Notes: generated by a model from the sequence alone, not told the origin. DNA of 64,000 nt from Pseudomonas lalkuanensis (GCF_008807375.1 NZ_CP043311.1:1344001-1408000), one strand, 5' to 3'. Positions 1 through 9,899 are shown, numbered from the stretch's first letter. Numbers and translations: made by a program.

Positions 1-1
1 G

Positions 2-481
2 CGCGCCGAGGGCGAGATCGCCTTCAAGCTCAAGCACGACCTGGTGGGGCCCGGCGTTACCGAGCAGGACGTGCTCGACGCCACCGAATGCGTGATTCCC
101 TGCTTCGAGATCGTCGATTCGCGCATTCACGACTGGAAGATCCGCATCCAGGACACCGTCGCCGACAACGCCTCCTGCGGTGTCTTCGTGCTCGGCCGCG
201 AGCAGGTGGACCCACGCGAGCTGGACCTGCCCAACCTGCGCATGACGGTGTTCAAGAACGGCACGCAGATCAGCCAGGGCCTGGGCTCGGCGGTGCAGGG
301 CAACCCGCTCACCGCCGTGGCCTGGCTGGCCAACACCCTGGGAGCCTTCGGCATCCCGTTCAAGGCCGGGGAAATCATCCTCTCCGGCTCCCTGGTACCG
401 CTGGAGCCGGCGCGTGCCGGCGACCACTTCGAACTGACCATCGACGGCCTGGGCAGCGCCCGGGTGTCCTTCCGCGACTGA
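2..481 (+). CDS. 2-hydroxypenta-2,4-dienoate (2-keto-4-pentenoate) hydratase, 5' end cut by window
   Basis: This is the C-terminal part (159 visible residues) of a fumarylacetoacetate hydrolase-fold hydratase of the MhpD/DmpE/BphH family. It adds water to 2-hydroxypentadienoate to give 4-hydroxy-2-oxovalerate in the lower meta-cleavage pathway. The visible reading frame runs from the window edge with the family segment AEGEIAFKLKHDLVGPGVT, whose glutamates belong to the metal site in this family. It keeps the late motifs GLGSAVQGNPL and AGEIILSGS. The acetaldehyde dehydrogenase gene follows 15 bp later in the same direction and uses the next pathway metabolite, which supports the call. The start codon lies outside the window, so the full length and the upstream aromatic substrate cannot be read here. 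Confidence 0.88.
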   Translation, partial: RAEGEIAFKLKHDLVGPGVTEQDVLDATECVIPCFEIVDSRIHDWKIRIQDTVADNASCGVFVLGREQVDPRELDLPNLRMTVFKNGTQISQGLGSAVQGNPLTAVAWLANTLGAFGIPFKAGEIILSGSLVPLEPARAGDHFELTIDGLGSARVSFRD

Positions 482-496
482 CTCCGGGGAAAGAGC

Positions 497-1405
497 ATGA
501 GCAAGAAACTCAAGGCGGCCATCATCGGGCCGGGCAATATCGGCACCGACCTGTTGATCAAGATGCGCCGTTCCGAATGGATCGAACCGGTGTGGATGGT
601 GGGCGTGGACCCGACTTCCGAGGGCCTGAAACGCGCCGCCGAATTCGGCCTGAAGACCACCGCAGAAGGCGTCGACGGCCTGCTGCCCCACGTGCTGGAC
701 GACGATATCCGCATCGCCTTCGATGCCACCTCGGCGTACGTCCATGCCGAGAACAGCCGCAAGCTCAATGAGCTGGGCGTGATCATGATCGACCTCACCC
801 CGGCGGCCATCGGCCCGTACTGCGTACCGCCGGTGAACCTCAAGGAGCACGCCGAGAAGCTGGCGCTGAACGTCAACATGGTCACCTGTGGCGGCCAGGC
901 CACCATTCCCATGGTGGCGGCGGTGTCCCGCGTGCAGCCGGTGGAGTACGGCGAGATCGTCGCCACCGTGTCCTCCCGCTCCGTGGGGCCGGGCACCCGG
1001 CAGAACATCGACGAGTTCACCCGCACCACCGCTGGCGCTGTGGAAAAGATCGGCGGCGCCAGGCGTGGCAAGGCCATCATCGTCATCAACCCGGCCGAGC
1101 CGCCGCTGATGATGCGCGACACCATCCATTGCCTCACCGAAGGTGAGCCCGACCAGGCGGAAATCCGCGCTTCGGTGCTGCACATGGTCAAGGAAGTGCA
1201 GCGCTATGTGCCGGGCTACAAGCTGATCAACGGCCCGGTATTCGATGGCCGCAAGGTGTCGATCTTCATCGAAGTGGAAGGGCTGGGAGACTTCCTGCCC
1301 AAGTCCGCCGGCAACCTGGACATCATGACCGCCGCCGGCCTGCGCACCGCGGAAATGTTCGCCGAAGAGGCCCATAAGGGCGCCCTGCAACTGCCTGCCC
1401 GTTGA
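497..1405 (+). CDS. dmpF: Acetaldehyde dehydrogenase (acylating), meta-cleavage pathway
   Basis: The 302-residue protein converts acetaldehyde, NAD+ and CoA to acetyl-CoA and works in a channelling complex with the aldolase encoded next. It starts with a Rossmann motif (GPGNIG, residues 11-16). The catalytic cysteine is Cys131 in [12 protein letters not shown], and later conserved blocks [13 protein letters not shown] and [12 protein letters not shown] are present. The length matches the roughly 300-320 residues usual for DmpF/BphJ/TesF/MhpF. A GGGGAAAG ribosome site precedes the ATG, and the aldolase gene begins 13 bp after the stop. Order hydratase-dehydrogenase-aldolase is that of dmpEFG. 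The symbol is used in that generic sense, since bph, xyl, tes or hsa equivalents cannot be told apart without the upstream genes. Confidence 0.93.
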   Translation: MSKKLKAAIIGPGNIGTDLLIKMRRSEWIEPVWMVGVDPTSEGLKRAAEFGLKTTAEGVDGLLPHVLDDDIRIAFDATSAYVHAENSRKLNELGVIMIDLTPAAIGPYCVPPVNLKEHAEKLALNVNMVTCGGQATIPMVAAVSRVQPVEYGEIVATVSSRSVGPGTRQNIDEFTRTTAGAVEKIGGARRGKAIIVINPAEPPLMMRDTIHCLTEGEPDQAEIRASVLHMVKEVQRYVPGYKLINGPVFDGRKVSIFIEVEGLGDFLPKSAGNLDIMTAAGLRTAEMFAEEAHKGALQLPAR

Positions 1406-1418
1406 GTGGAGAAACAAC

Positions 1419-2453
1419 ATGAACCTGCAAGGTAAGCGCGTGCGCCTGCACGACATGAGCCTGCGCGACGGCATGCACGCCAAGCGCCACCAGATCAGCC
1501 TGGACGAGATGGTGGCCGTGGCCACCGGCCTCGACGCCGCCGGCGTGCCGCTGATCGAAATCACCCACGGCGATGGCCTGGGTGGCTCCTCGCTGAACTA
1601 TGGCTTCCCGGCCCACTCGGACGAAGAGTATTTCGATGCGGTGATCCCCAAGTTGAAGCAGGCCAAGGTCTCGGCCCTGCTGCTGCCGGGCATCGGCACC
1701 GTCGACCACCTGAAGATGGCCCACGACCTGGGTGTTTCCACCATTCGCGTCGCCACCCATTGCACCGAGGCGGACGTTTCCGGCCAGCACATCGGCATGG
1801 CCGCGAAGATGGGGCTGGATACCGTTGGCTTCCTGATGATGGCGCACATGGTCAGCGCGGAAAAACTGCTGGAGCAGGCGAAGCTGATGGAAAGCTACGG
1901 CGCCAACTGCATCTATTGCACCGACTCGGCCGGCTACATGCTGCCGGATGAAGTGACCGAGAAGATCGGCGTACTGCGCGCTGGGCTGAATGCGGGCACC
2001 GAAGTCGGCTTCCACGGCCACCACAACATGGGCATGGCGATTGCCAACTCCCTGGCCGCCATCGAGGCCGGCGCCGCGCGGATCGACGGTTCCGTGGCGG
2101 GCCTGGGTGCCGGTGCCGGCAACACGCCGCTGGAAGTCTTCGTTGCCGTACTGGCGCGCATGGGCGTGGAGACCGGCATCGACCTGTACAAGATCATGGA
2201 CGTGGCCGAGGACCTGGTGGTGCCGATGATGGACCAGCCGATCCGCGTCGACCGCGATGCCCTGACCCTGGGGTACGCCGGGGTATACAGCTCGTTCCTG
2301 CTGTTCGCCAAGCGTGCAGAGAAGAAGTACGGCATCCAGGCCCGCGAGCTGCTGGTGGAACTGGGACGCCGGGGCACCGTGGGTGGCCAGGAAGACATGA
2401 TCGAAGACCTGGCCCTGACCCTGTCGCGGCAGCGTGGGGTCATGCCGACGTAG
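1419..2453 (+). CDS. dmpG: 4-hydroxy-2-oxovalerate aldolase
   Basis: The 344-residue enzyme is a class II, metal-dependent pyruvate aldolase (DmpG/BphI/MhpE family) that splits 4-hydroxy-2-oxovalerate into pyruvate and acetaldehyde. The HMGL-like TIM barrel begins with [17 protein letters not shown]. Arg16 and Asp17 are the catalytic arginine and a metal ligand by family knowledge, and the HGHHN motif supplies the metal histidines. The C-terminal region (from about residue 285) is the DmpG communication domain that docks on the dehydrogenase. A GGAG ribosome site precedes the ATG. It is the last gene of this aromatic-degradation run, as the next gene is on the opposite strand. Acetaldehyde is expected to be channelled directly to the upstream gene product. 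Confidence 0.93.
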   Translation: MNLQGKRVRLHDMSLRDGMHAKRHQISLDEMVAVATGLDAAGVPLIEITHGDGLGGSSLNYGFPAHSDEEYFDAVIPKLKQAKVSALLLPGIGTVDHLKMAHDLGVSTIRVATHCTEADVSGQHIGMAAKMGLDTVGFLMMAHMVSAEKLLEQAKLMESYGANCIYCTDSAGYMLPDEVTEKIGVLRAGLNAGTEVGFHGHHNMGMAIANSLAAIEAGAARIDGSVAGLGAGAGNTPLEVFVAVLARMGVETGIDLYKIMDVAEDLVVPMMDQPIRVDRDALTLGYAGVYSSFLLFAKRAEKKYGIQARELLVELGRRGTVGGQEDMIEDLALTLSRQRGVMPT

Positions 2454-2486
2454 GTGGGGTTCGACGCCGTTCGTCGGGCCTCGCGT

Positions 2487-2538
2487 AGCTCGGACCAACC
2501 TGCGGGGTGATCCGAGCTGCAGGGTGGGCTTCAGCCCA
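2487..2538. terminator. Inverted repeats between convergent operons (possible bidirectional terminator)
   Basis: Two palindromes lie in the 154-bp gap between the convergent aldolase and cheB genes. AGCTCGGA pairs with TCCGAGCT across 16 bases, and TGGGCT pairs with AGCCCA across 2 bases. There is no long T-tract, so termination is inferred from position and structure only. The element may instead be a dispersed intergenic repeat. Confidence 0.35.
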
Positions 2539-2607
2539 ACGGAGTAGCAGGAGGCAGGAGGGAGGCTCCGAGCGGTCTAAGGCTTCCCTCAGCCCCGCGC
2601 GGACTAT

Positions 2608-3654
2608 TCACACCCGATTCCCACTCCCCCTTCGCCGCGCCTGCGCCAGCAGCGCGGGGCCTATTTCTTCCAACGGCAGCACCTCTTCCGCCGCGCCAAT
2701 CTCCGCCGCCTCCCGGGGCATGCCGTACACCACGCAGCTGGCCTCGTCCTGGGCGACGGTGTAGCCGCCGGCTTCGCGGATTTCCAGCAGGCCGCGCGCG
2801 CCGTCCTTGCCCATGCCGGTGAGCAGGGCGGCGATGAGGTTGCGGCCGGCGCAGCGGGCGGCGCTGTTGAACATCACATCCACCGCCGGGCGGTGGCCGT
2901 TGACCGGGGGCGCTTCGGACAGGCGGGCGACGTAGTTGGCGCCGGAGCGTGCCACTTCCATGTGCAGTCCACCGGGGGCGAGGAGCGCGGTGCCGGGGAG
3001 GATGCGGTCGCCGTCGCGGGCTTCGCTGACGCTGATGCGGCAGAGCTTGTCCAGGCGGGCGGCGAAGGAGCGGGTGAAGCCGGCCGGCATGTGCTGGGTG
3101 ATGATCACGCCGGGGCTGTCCGCCGGCAGGCCCAGCAGCACTTCCTTGATGGCTTCGGTGCCGCCGGTGGAGGCGCCGATGGCGATCAGTTTCTCGGTGC
3201 CGACGATGGGCAGGCCGCGTTCGACCGGGCGTTCCACGGGCGTGCGGCGGATCATCCGCGCGCGCGCCGCCACCTTGAGCTTGGCGCGGATTTCCTCGGC
3301 GTAGGCCTGCATGCCCTCGGCGATGCCCAGCTTGGGCTTGGCGACGAAGTCGATGGCGCCCAGTTCGAGGGCGCGCAGGGTCGCCTCGGAGCCGCGTTCG
3401 GTCAGGGAGGAGATCATCACCACCGGCGTTGGGCGGCCCTTCATCAGTTTGTCGAGGAAGGTCAGGCCGTCCATGCGCGGCATTTCCACGTCCAGGGTGA
3501 TGACGTCGGGCGAGTGCTGCTTGATCAGGTCGCGGGCGACATAGGCGTCGGGCGCCACGCCCACCAGGCGCAATTCGTTGTCGGCGCGGACGATTTCGCT
3601 GAGCAGGCTGCGGATGAGCGCCGAATCATCCACCACCAGGACCTTGATCGGCAC
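2608..3654 (-). CDS. cheB: Chemotaxis response regulator protein-glutamate methylesterase CheB
   Basis: The 348-residue protein demethylates and deamidates receptor glutamates for chemotactic adaptation. An N-terminal receiver domain (about 1-120) carries VVDDS at the start, the phospho-acceptor Asp55 in ITLDVEMP and Lys107 in VAKP. A linker leads to the methylesterase domain (about 150-345), which has a Ser162 / His188 / Asp284 triad in GASTGG, TQHMP and MGKDGA. It is the last gene of the minus-strand che operon, and its ATG is 4 bp after the cheD stop. By synteny it corresponds to cheB2 of the Pseudomonas aeruginosa che2 cluster. It should be activated by phosphotransfer from the CheA encoded 4.4 kb upstream in the operon. 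Confidence 0.96.
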   Translation of the reverse strand: MPIKVLVVDDSALIRSLLSEIVRADNELRLVGVAPDAYVARDLIKQHSPDVITLDVEMPRMDGLTFLDKLMKGRPTPVVMISSLTERGSEATLRALELGAIDFVAKPKLGIAEGMQAYAEEIRAKLKVAARARMIRRTPVERPVERGLPIVGTEKLIAIGASTGGTEAIKEVLLGLPADSPGVIITQHMPAGFTRSFAARLDKLCRISVSEARDGDRILPGTALLAPGGLHMEVARSGANYVARLSEAPPVNGHRPAVDVMFNSAARCAGRNLIAALLTGMGKDGARGLLEIREAGGYTVAQDEASCVVYGMPREAAEIGAAEEVLPLEEIGPALLAQARRRGSGNRV

Positions 3655-3658
3655 GGGC

Positions 3659-4270
3659 TCACTCCTTGAACAGGTCGTAGGGCCCCAGCGCTTCCCCGCG
3701 CTTGAGGTAGAGGATGTATTCCAGCTCGCGCTGCAGGATGGTGTCGTTGTGCAGGTTCTTCAGTTTCTTCACTCGCACGGTGCCGCTGGTGGGGAAGATG
3801 TAGACCTTGCGCGCCTCGGCACCCATCACGTCTTCGGCCAGCAGGGGAATGCCTTCGGTATCCAGGTAGCTGTGGACGAACTCTACGGTGCGCAGGGTAG
3901 CGTCGAAGCGCAGCAGGTCGTTGGGCAGGTTGCCGGCGCCGAACACCTTGGCCTGCAATTGATGGCGGCGTGCGCCCTGGCGCAGCATCTCTTCACAGAG
4001 CTGCTCCATCATGCGCACGCCATGGTGGGTGGCGGCGCTGGCCAGGCCGCTGCCGGGGCCGGGCTCGGGCAGGAGGAACTGGTTCATGCCGCCGATGCCG
4101 CGCTGCAGGTCGAACAGGCAGACCGCCACGCAACTGCCCAGTACCGACACCAGCACCTGGTCCTCGGTGGTGGCGTAGAACTCGCCGGGCAGCACCTTCA
4201 CCGCCGGCAGCTGGATATCCGGGTCGAAGTAGCGGGTGGCGGCGATGGCGCCTGCGGTTTCTCCTTTCAT
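3659..4270 (-). CDS. cheD: Chemoreceptor glutamine deamidase CheD (catalytic His replaced)
   Basis: The 203-residue CheD family protein is expected to deamidate receptor glutamines and modulate adaptation. The core begins after a 35-residue N-terminal extension. The nucleophile motif GSCVAVC places Cys47 correctly, and AKVFGAGN and LLAEDVMG are family landmarks. The position normally held by the catalytic histidine (GMNHF in many CheDs) is glutamine here: the DNA reads GGMNQFLLP around residues 60-68. [10 protein letters not shown] at 81-90 holds other histidines, but these sit in the following helix. The ATG overlaps the cheR stop as ATGA, which fixes the start and implies translational coupling. 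A longer in-frame upstream extension overlaps cheR and is not credible. Confidence 0.92.
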   Translation of the reverse strand: MKGETAGAIAATRYFDPDIQLPAVKVLPGEFYATTEDQVLVSVLGSCVAVCLFDLQRGIGGMNQFLLPEPGPGSGLASAATHHGVRMMEQLCEEMLRQGARRHQLQAKVFGAGNLPNDLLRFDATLRTVEFVHSYLDTEGIPLLAEDVMGAEARKVYIFPTSGTVRVKKLKNLHNDTILQRELEYILYLKRGEALGPYDLFKE

Positions 4271-5112
4271 ATCGAGGCTCCCGGCACGGGCTGGTAGACG
4301 GTGCGACTCACCAGTTTCACCACGTGGTTGGCCTGCACGAAACTTTCCGAGTGGCCGGCGAAGAACAGGCCATCCGGCCGCAGCAGGCGCACCATGCGCT
4401 CCAGCAGGCGCACCTGGGTGGGCTTGTCGAAGTAGATCATCACGTTGCGACAGAAGATCGCCTCCAGCCCGCCGCTGAGCCGCCAGTCCTTGTCCAGCAG
4501 GTTGATGCGGCGGAACTCCACCATCTGCCGCAGCTCCGGCACCACCCGTGCCAGTCCGGCGTTGCTGCCGGTGCCGCGCTGGAAGTAGCGCTTCCTCAGG
4601 GCCGGGTCCAGCTGGGCAAGGCGCTCCAGCGGGTACACACCCCGGCGCGCGGTTTCCAGCACGCCGGTATCGATGTCGGAGGCGATGATCTGTATCCCCT
4701 GGGCCCGTTCGCCCAACGCCTGGTGCAGGGCGATGGCCATGGAGTAGGGCTCCTCCCCGGTGCTGGACGCGGCCGACCAGAAGCGCAATGGCCGGCCCCT
4801 GCGCTGGGGCTCCCTGGCCAGGGCGACGAGCTGGTCGAAGTGGTGCCGCTCGCGGAAGAAGGCGGTGATGTTGGTGGTCAGCGCATTGATGAAGGGTTGC
4901 CATTCCTCGGGATGCTGGTCGAGGTAGGCCAGGTAGGCGGAAAAGGTGCGCAGTTCCAGCTGGCGCAGACGGCGCGCCAGGCGGCTGTAGACCATCTGCT
5001 GCTTGCTGGCGGCCAGGCTGATGCCGGCGCGGCGATACAGCCGCTCACGCACCTGCTCGAAGTCGTGGTCGTTGTAGCCGAATTCGTGTTCGCCCAGCAC
5101 CTGCGCATTCAT
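4267..5112 (-). CDS. cheR: Protein-glutamate O-methyltransferase CheR
   Basis: The 281-residue enzyme methylates receptor glutamates with S-adenosylmethionine. The N-terminal helical CheR_N domain (about 15-70) precedes the Rossmann methyltransferase domain, which shows FFRERHHFDQL, the SAM motif FWSAASSTGEEPYSMAI, the acidic SDID segment and FCRNVMIYFDKP. The length is typical. A GAGG ribosome site precedes the ATG and the stop overlaps the cheD start. The preceding receptor gene ends in a WEEF tether. By knowledge of P. aeruginosa Aer2 (GWEEF) this is the docking sequence for the cognate CheR, so this enzyme is probably dedicated to that receptor. Confidence 0.96.
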   Translation of the reverse strand: MNAQVLGEHEFGYNDHDFEQVRERLYRRAGISLAASKQQMVYSRLARRLRQLELRTFSAYLAYLDQHPEEWQPFINALTTNITAFFRERHHFDQLVALAREPQRRGRPLRFWSAASSTGEEPYSMAIALHQALGERAQGIQIIASDIDTGVLETARRGVYPLERLAQLDPALRKRYFQRGTGSNAGLARVVPELRQMVEFRRINLLDKDWRLSGGLEAIFCRNVMIYFDKPTQVRLLERMVRLLRPDGLFFAGHSESFVQANHVVKLVSRTVYQPVPGASI

Positions 5113-5130
5113 CGCATTACCTCAAGAACC

Positions 5131-5151
5131 CCCCGGCGCAGGGCGCCGGGG
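5131..5151 (-). promoter_or_regulatory. Strong GC hairpin between the receptor and cheR genes
   Basis: A perfect 9-bp stem (CCCCGGCGC / GCGCCGGGG) with a 3-base loop lies in the 49-bp gap between the aer2-like gene and cheR. It has no T-tract, so an RNA-stability or partial-attenuation role between receptor and adaptation enzymes is more likely than full termination. This is an inference from structure and position. Confidence 0.45.
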
Positions 5152-5161
5152 TGGAGAGGGA

Positions 5162-7561
5162 CTAGAACTCTTCCCATTCCTCTTCCTTGCTCCGCGCCGC
5201 GCGGCCGGCACTCCGGGGCGACTTCGCCGACGGTGTCTGCCGCGAGGCATTGCGCGGGGTGCCGGGTTGGCCCGCGTGGGCCGGGTCCAGCTTGAACACG
5301 GCTACCGACTGGGACATCAGCCCGGCCTGCTCCTGCAGGGCTTCGGCGGCCGCGGCGGCTTCTTCCACCAGGGCGGCGTTCTGCTGGGTCATCTCGTCCA
5401 TCTGGCTGACCGCTCCGTTGACCTCCTCTATGCCACGGCTCTGTTCGGTGGAGGCGGCGGCAATCTCCGCCATGATGTCGGTGACCCGCTTGATGGCGAT
5501 CACGATGTCGCTCATGGTCTGGCCGGCCTGGGCCACCAGGGTGTTGCCGTTCTCCACCTTGCTCACCGAGTCGGAGATCAGCGTCTTGATCTCCTTGGCC
5601 GCTGCCGCCGAACGCTGCGCCAGGGTGCGCACTTCGGCGGCCACCACGGCGAAGCCGCGGCCCTGTTCACCGGCCCGTGCCGCTTCCACCGCGGCGTTGA
5701 GGGCGAGGATGTTGGTCTGGAAGGCGATGCCGTCGATGACGCCGATGATGTCGGAGATCTTCCGCGCCGAGTCGTTGATGGCGGTCATGGTGCTGACCAC
5801 CTTCTGCACCACGTTGCCGCCTTCGGTGGCCACTTCCGAAGCGTTCACCGCCAGGGAGTTGGCCTGGCGCGCGTTCTCGGCATTGAGTTTCACCGTGCTG
5901 GTCAGCTCTTCCATGCTGGAGGCGGTTTCTTCCAGGCTGGAGGCCTGCTGCTCGGTGCGGGTGGACAGCTCGGCGTTGCCGCTGGCGATCTCGCTGGCGG
6001 CGGTGTTGATGGTGTCGGCAGCCTCGCGGATCTGCCCGAGCATGCGCGACAGGCTCTGCGCGGTTTCGTTGGAGTAGTCCTTGAGTTCGCCGAAAGTGCC
6101 CTGGTAATCGGCGCTGATGCGTTGCGAGAGGTCGCCCTGGGCGAGCGCGCCGAGCATCCGCGAGACGTCCTTGAGGCCTTTGTCGGCGGTGTCCACCAGG
6201 CTGTTCAGGCCGGTGGCCAGGTTGAGGATGAAACCGCTCTTGCCCGTTTCGTCGATGCGCTTGGAGAAGTCACCGGCAGCGGCCGCGCCGACCAGCGCGG
6301 CGACTTCGCGCTCGACCTGCACTTCCAGCGTCCGGTCGGCCCATTCCACCACCGAGCCGAGGCGCTCGCCGCTTTCGCTGAGCACCGGGTTGGCCACCAG
6401 GCCGAAGGTGCGTCCGCCCACGTCGATCTGGGTGCGGAAAGTGCTGGTGAAGGTGGCGAGCAGGCGCTTCTGGTGCTCGGGGTTCTTGTGGAACTGGTCG
6501 ATCGAACCACCCAGCAGCTTGCTCACGGAGAACGACGGCAGCGCCTTGCGCAGGTCCGCCTCGGCGTTCTGCAGCATGCTGGTGACGGTCTTGTTCATGT
6601 AGATGATGTTGCGTTCGGCGTCCGCGATCATCACGTTGGTGCTGCAGTTGTCCAGCGCGCTCTTGATCCGCGCGTTCTCCCCGGCGATGCGCTGTTCGCG
6701 CTCGCGGGCGGCCACCTGTTCGGTGATGTCCTGCCACTCCACCACGGCACCGAGGCGTTCACCGCTGGCGCTGATGACCGGGTTGGCCACCACCGTGAGC
6801 GTGCGCCCGCCAAGCTTGATCTTCGCCTCGTAGGTGCTGGTCAGGCGCTCCAGCATGCCGCGCTGGTGCCCCGGGTTCTTGTGGAAGCGATCGATGCTGC
6901 CGCCGAGGATGTCGCTCGAGCGGAAATGCGGCAGCTCTTTGCGGATGTCGGCCTCGGCGGCGCGGAACATTTCGCCTACGGCTTCGTTCATGTAGACGAT
7001 GTTGAAGTCGCGGTCGGCGATCATCACGTTGGCGGTGACGTTGTCCAGCGCGCTCTTGATCCGGATGTTTTCACCGGCGGCCTGGGCGGCGGCGTGCAAC
7101 TGGTCGCGGACCTTGTCGATGGCCTGGGTGATCTGCGCTTTCTTGCCTGGCAGGCGTTCCATGTCCTGGCTGAAATCGCCATTGCCATAGGCGGTGACCA
7201 CGCGCACCACCTGCATCTTCACCGCGATATGGGCGGCCACCAGCTCGTTGATGCCCTTGGCGATGCGCGCCTGGGTACCAGCGAAGCGGTCCACCGGAAT
7301 GATTTCGTCGATCCAGCCGTCGCTGTGCTGGCGGGTCATGTCCACCAGCGCCTGTTCCAGCGCCACGGTGCTGGCCGCGTCCGCCTTCTGTTGGCGCAGG
7401 TCTTTCTGCAGGCGGGCGAGGCTGTCGTACACCGGCGCCCAGATCGGGTCGTCACCGCTGCCGATGGTTTGTTCGAAATTGCCCTCGGCCAGGCCCTGGA
7501 TCAGGCTGGCCAGGTGTTGCGCGCGAAGCTGAGCTTGTGCTTTTCCGTTGAACAGACCCAT
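5162..7561 (-). CDS. aer2: Soluble Aer2/McpB-type chemoreceptor with two PAS domains and C-terminal WEEF pentapeptide
   Basis: The 799-residue methyl-accepting protein has no membrane segment, as expected for a cytosolic receptor. HAMP-like units fill residues 1-165. Two similar PAS domains follow (about 165-285 and 295-415), each with the block IDxFHKNPxHQ (His227/His232 and His358/His363) and VVEW (Trp276, Trp407). In P. aeruginosa Aer2 the PAS domain binds b-type heme through a helix histidine and uses a tryptophan for oxygen; two PAS-heme units are known in Vibrio Aer2. Two more HAMPs (about 415-520) lead to the signalling domain, whose hairpin tip reads [20 protein letters not shown]. 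After a flexible linker the protein ends in EEEWEEF, a CheR-docking tail. It probably senses oxygen or another heme ligand. Confidence 0.9.
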   Translation of the reverse strand: MGLFNGKAQAQLRAQHLASLIQGLAEGNFEQTIGSGDDPIWAPVYDSLARLQKDLRQQKADAASTVALEQALVDMTRQHSDGWIDEIIPVDRFAGTQARIAKGINELVAAHIAVKMQVVRVVTAYGNGDFSQDMERLPGKKAQITQAIDKVRDQLHAAAQAAGENIRIKSALDNVTANVMIADRDFNIVYMNEAVGEMFRAAEADIRKELPHFRSSDILGGSIDRFHKNPGHQRGMLERLTSTYEAKIKLGGRTLTVVANPVISASGERLGAVVEWQDITEQVAAREREQRIAGENARIKSALDNCSTNVMIADAERNIIYMNKTVTSMLQNAEADLRKALPSFSVSKLLGGSIDQFHKNPEHQKRLLATFTSTFRTQIDVGGRTFGLVANPVLSESGERLGSVVEWADRTLEVQVEREVAALVGAAAAGDFSKRIDETGKSGFILNLATGLNSLVDTADKGLKDVSRMLGALAQGDLSQRISADYQGTFGELKDYSNETAQSLSRMLGQIREAADTINTAASEIASGNAELSTRTEQQASSLEETASSMEELTSTVKLNAENARQANSLAVNASEVATEGGNVVQKVVSTMTAINDSARKISDIIGVIDGIAFQTNILALNAAVEAARAGEQGRGFAVVAAEVRTLAQRSAAAAKEIKTLISDSVSKVENGNTLVAQAGQTMSDIVIAIKRVTDIMAEIAAASTEQSRGIEEVNGAVSQMDEMTQQNAALVEEAAAAAEALQEQAGLMSQSVAVFKLDPAHAGQPGTPRNASRQTPSAKSPRSAGRAARSKEEEWEEF

Positions 7562-7579
7562 GGATTGTCCCCTTGCGTG

Positions 7580-8065
7580 TCAGGCTGCGGCTGCTTCGAC
7601 CAGGGCCATTTCGCGGCTGGTCATCAGCTTCTCGATATCCACCAGGATCAACATCCGCTCGGCCACGGTGGCAAGGCCCAGCAGGTACTCGGTATCGAAG
7701 CTGGCGCCGAATTCCGGCGGCGGCTTGATCTCTTCGCCCGACAGGGCGATCACGTCGGACACCGAATCCACCACCACGCCGACGATGCGCCGGCCGATGT
7801 TGAGGATGATCACCACGGTGAAGGGGTCGTAGGTGACGTCGGCGAGGTTGAATTTGATGCGCAGGTCGACGATGGGAACGATGGCGCCGCGCAGGTTGAT
7901 CACGCCTTTGATGAACGCCGGGCTGTTGGCGATGGCGGTCACCTGGTCATAGCCGCGAATTTCCTGCACCCGGAGTATGTCGATGGCGTACTCCTCGCGA
8001 CCGAGGGTAAAGGTCAGGTACTCCTGGGCCGGTTGCCCGGCCTGTTCCGCACTAGTGGAGTTCAT
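7580..8065 (-). CDS. cheW: Chemotaxis coupling protein CheW
   Basis: The 161-residue adaptor links CheA to the receptor. It is a single CheW domain with [25 protein letters not shown], the [16 protein letters not shown] core and [12 protein letters not shown] chose the ATG that begins MNSTSAEQ because AAGGAG lies 9 bases upstream; a longer in-frame start exists but would run deep into cheA. With this start the gene overlaps the cheA end by 14 bp, consistent with coupled translation. The receptor gene starts 18 bp after its stop. It is expected to work with the CheA and the Aer2-like receptor of the same operon. Confidence 0.94.
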   Translation of the reverse strand: MNSTSAEQAGQPAQEYLTFTLGREEYAIDILRVQEIRGYDQVTAIANSPAFIKGVINLRGAIVPIVDLRIKFNLADVTYDPFTVVIILNIGRRIVGVVVDSVSDVIALSGEEIKPPPEFGASFDTEYLLGLATVAERMLILVDIEKLMTSREMALVEAAAA

Positions 8066-9878
8066 GCAGCGCTGCTCCTTGTTGTTGTGCCAGGGCCGGC
8101 AGGGCGTCGACATCGAGAATCAGGGCGACGCTGCCGTCGCCCATGATGGTCGCGCCGGCGATGCCATCGACCCGGCGGAAGTTCTGTTCCAGGCTCTTGA
8201 TCACCACTTGCTGCTGGCCCACCAGGTCGTCCACTTGCAGGGCGAAATGGCGCCCGTCGGCTTCGAGGATGACCACGATGGACTGCTCCGCCGGCAGCGG
8301 CGGGGCGGACTCGCCCAGCAGGTCGTGCAGCGAGAGCAGCGGCAGGTACTCGCCGCGCACCCGGATCACCGCACCTTCCTCGCCGGCCAGGCCACGGATG
8401 TCGTCGGCCTTGGGCTGCAGCGATTCGACGATGTAGGTCAGCGGAATCACGTAGTGGGTGCGTGCCACGGCGACGATCAGGCCATCGAGGATGGCCAGCG
8501 TCAGCGGCAGGCGGATGCTGATGCGGGTGCCAAGGCCGGCGGCCGAATCGATGTCGATGCGGCCGCCCATGGCCTGGATGTTGCGCTTGACCACGTCCAT
8601 GCCGACGCCGCGTCCGGAGAGGTCGGTGACCACTTCGGCGGTGGAGAAGCCGGGCATGAAGATCAGTTGCCAGACTTCGGCATCGCTCATGCCGTCGTGC
8701 ACGGCGAGGTTCTTCTCGCGGGCCTTGGCCAGGATGCGCTCGCGGTTCAGGCCTCGGCCGTCATCGCTGATTTCCACGACTATGCTGCCGCCCTGGTGGA
8801 AGGCACCCAGGCGTACGGTGCCACTGGCCGGTTTACCGGCGGCCAGGCGTGCTTCGGGCTGCTCGATTCCGTGGTCGATGCTGTTGCGAACGATATGGGT
8901 GAGTGGGTCGCTCAAGCGTTCGATCACGCCCTTGTCCAACTCGGTCTGCTCGCCCTGCAGCACCAGTTCCACCTGTTTGCCGAGGCGTGCCGAGGTGTCA
9001 CGCACCAGGCGCGGGAAGCGGCTGAAGATGAAACTGATGGGCAACATGCGGATCGACATCACCGATTCCTGCAGGTCGCGGGTGTTGTGTTCCAGCTGCG
9101 CCAGGGCCTGGTGGATGCGCTCGTGGACGCTCGGGTCCAGCGCGTTGCCGAGCTGGCCGAGCATGGCCTGGGTGATGACCAGCTCGCCCACCAGGTTGAT
9201 CAGGCTGTCGATCTTCTCGACGCTGACGCGGATGGAGCTGGATTCCGCTTCGCTGCTGGCCGGCTTGCTGGCGACCGGCGCGGGTGCGGGCACCGGCCTG
9301 GGTGGCTCGGCGGCCACCGGGGCGGGGGCACCCGGGGCTTCATCGAAGAAGCCGAAGGCGGCGGAGGCGTCCTGGGCGGGCATGCCGGGCGCATCGTCGA
9401 AGAACCCGAAGTCCTTATCGGCGGCCGCATCCGGCGAGCCTGGCGCTTCGTCGAAGAAACCGAAGCCCGCATCTGCCTCCGCTGTCGGCGTGGCGCCCAG
9501 CAGCTCGCGCAGGCGGGCCACGGTCGCTTCCACCGGCACGCTCGGGTCTGGCGTCTGCTGGCGGTGGGCGTCCAGCAGGCGCATCAGCACATCGCGGGCT
9601 TGCAGGAAGAGGTCGACCATTTCCCCGCGCAGGGCCATCTGGCCGCTGCGGATGCGGTCGAGCAGGGTTTCCAGTTCGTGGGTCACAGCGGTCAGGTCAT
9701 CGAAGCCGAACATGCCGGCCGAGCCCTTGATGGAGTGGGCGGCGCGGAAGATGCCGTTGAGTTCTTCCGCGTCAGGCTGCTGCAGGTCGAGGCCGAGCAG
9801 CAGCAGTTCGAGGTTGGCCAGGTGTTCCTCGGTTTCCTCGAAGAACACCTGGAGGAACTGATTCATCCCGTCGCTCAT
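8052..9878 (-). CDS. cheA: Chemotaxis histidine kinase CheA with a short repeat-bearing linker in place of P2
   Basis: The 608-residue kinase phosphorylates the CheY and CheB of this operon. The Hpt (P1) domain carries His48 in [14 protein letters not shown]. The dimerisation domain begins near 215 ([14 protein letters not shown]). The ATPase domain shows the N box [11 protein letters not shown] and a G box DDGRGL, and the C-terminal CheW-like domain covers about 470-600. There is no ordinary CheY-binding P2 domain. Instead residues 130-215 are a low-complexity Ala/Pro linker carrying three copies of FGFFD(E/D)APG, spaced exactly 18 residues apart. The stop codon lies inside the cheW start region. 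The organisation resembles CheA2 of P. aeruginosa. Confidence 0.95.
   Translation of the reverse strand: MSDGMNQFLQVFFEETEEHLANLELLLLGLDLQQPDAEELNGIFRAAHSIKGSAGMFGFDDLTAVTHELETLLDRIRSGQMALRGEMVDLFLQARDVLMRLLDAHRQQTPDPSVPVEATVARLRELLGATPTAEADAGFGFFDEAPGSPDAAADKDFGFFDDAPGMPAQDASAAFGFFDEAPGAPAPVAAEPPRPVPAPAPVASKPASSEAESSSIRVSVEKIDSLINLVGELVITQAMLGQLGNALDPSVHERIHQALAQLEHNTRDLQESVMSIRMLPISFIFSRFPRLVRDTSARLGKQVELVLQGEQTELDKGVIERLSDPLTHIVRNSIDHGIEQPEARLAAGKPASGTVRLGAFHQGGSIVVEISDDGRGLNRERILAKAREKNLAVHDGMSDAEVWQLIFMPGFSTAEVVTDLSGRGVGMDVVKRNIQAMGGRIDIDSAAGLGTRISIRLPLTLAILDGLIVAVARTHYVIPLTYIVESLQPKADDIRGLAGEEGAVIRVRGEYLPLLSLHDLLGESAPPLPAEQSIVVILEADGRHFALQVDDLVGQQQVVIKSLEQNFRRVDGIAGATIMGDGSVALILDVDALPALAQQQGAALHELH
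9330..9464 (-). repeat. Three 54-bp-spaced in-frame repeats inside cheA (FGFFDEAPG motif)
   Basis: The cheA linker encodes [18 protein letters not shown] and FGFFDEAPG at residues 139-147, 157-165 and 175-183. The period is exactly 18 residues (54 bp). The DNA word encoding GFFDE recurs with the same spacing, so tandem duplication is the likely origin. The aromatic-acidic motifs in a disordered linker look like short docking sites, perhaps for CheY, but that is inference. Confidence 0.85.
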
Positions 9879-9899
9879 GGGAAACGCCTTGTGCTGGAG

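Noticed and set aside
127-1191. A 354-codon minus-strand frame opposite the acetaldehyde dehydrogenase
   Set aside because: The plus-strand enzyme is complete and has its catalytic cysteine; the antisense frame shows no domain.
3659-4903. A 414-codon version of CheD
   Set aside because: The extra 211 codons are antisense-like and out of frame within cheR; the ATGA overlap sets the true cheD start.
5267-8146. A 959-codon plus-strand open frame opposite the Aer2-like gene
   Set aside because: It is a shadow of the receptor and cheW genes, with the same composition artefact.
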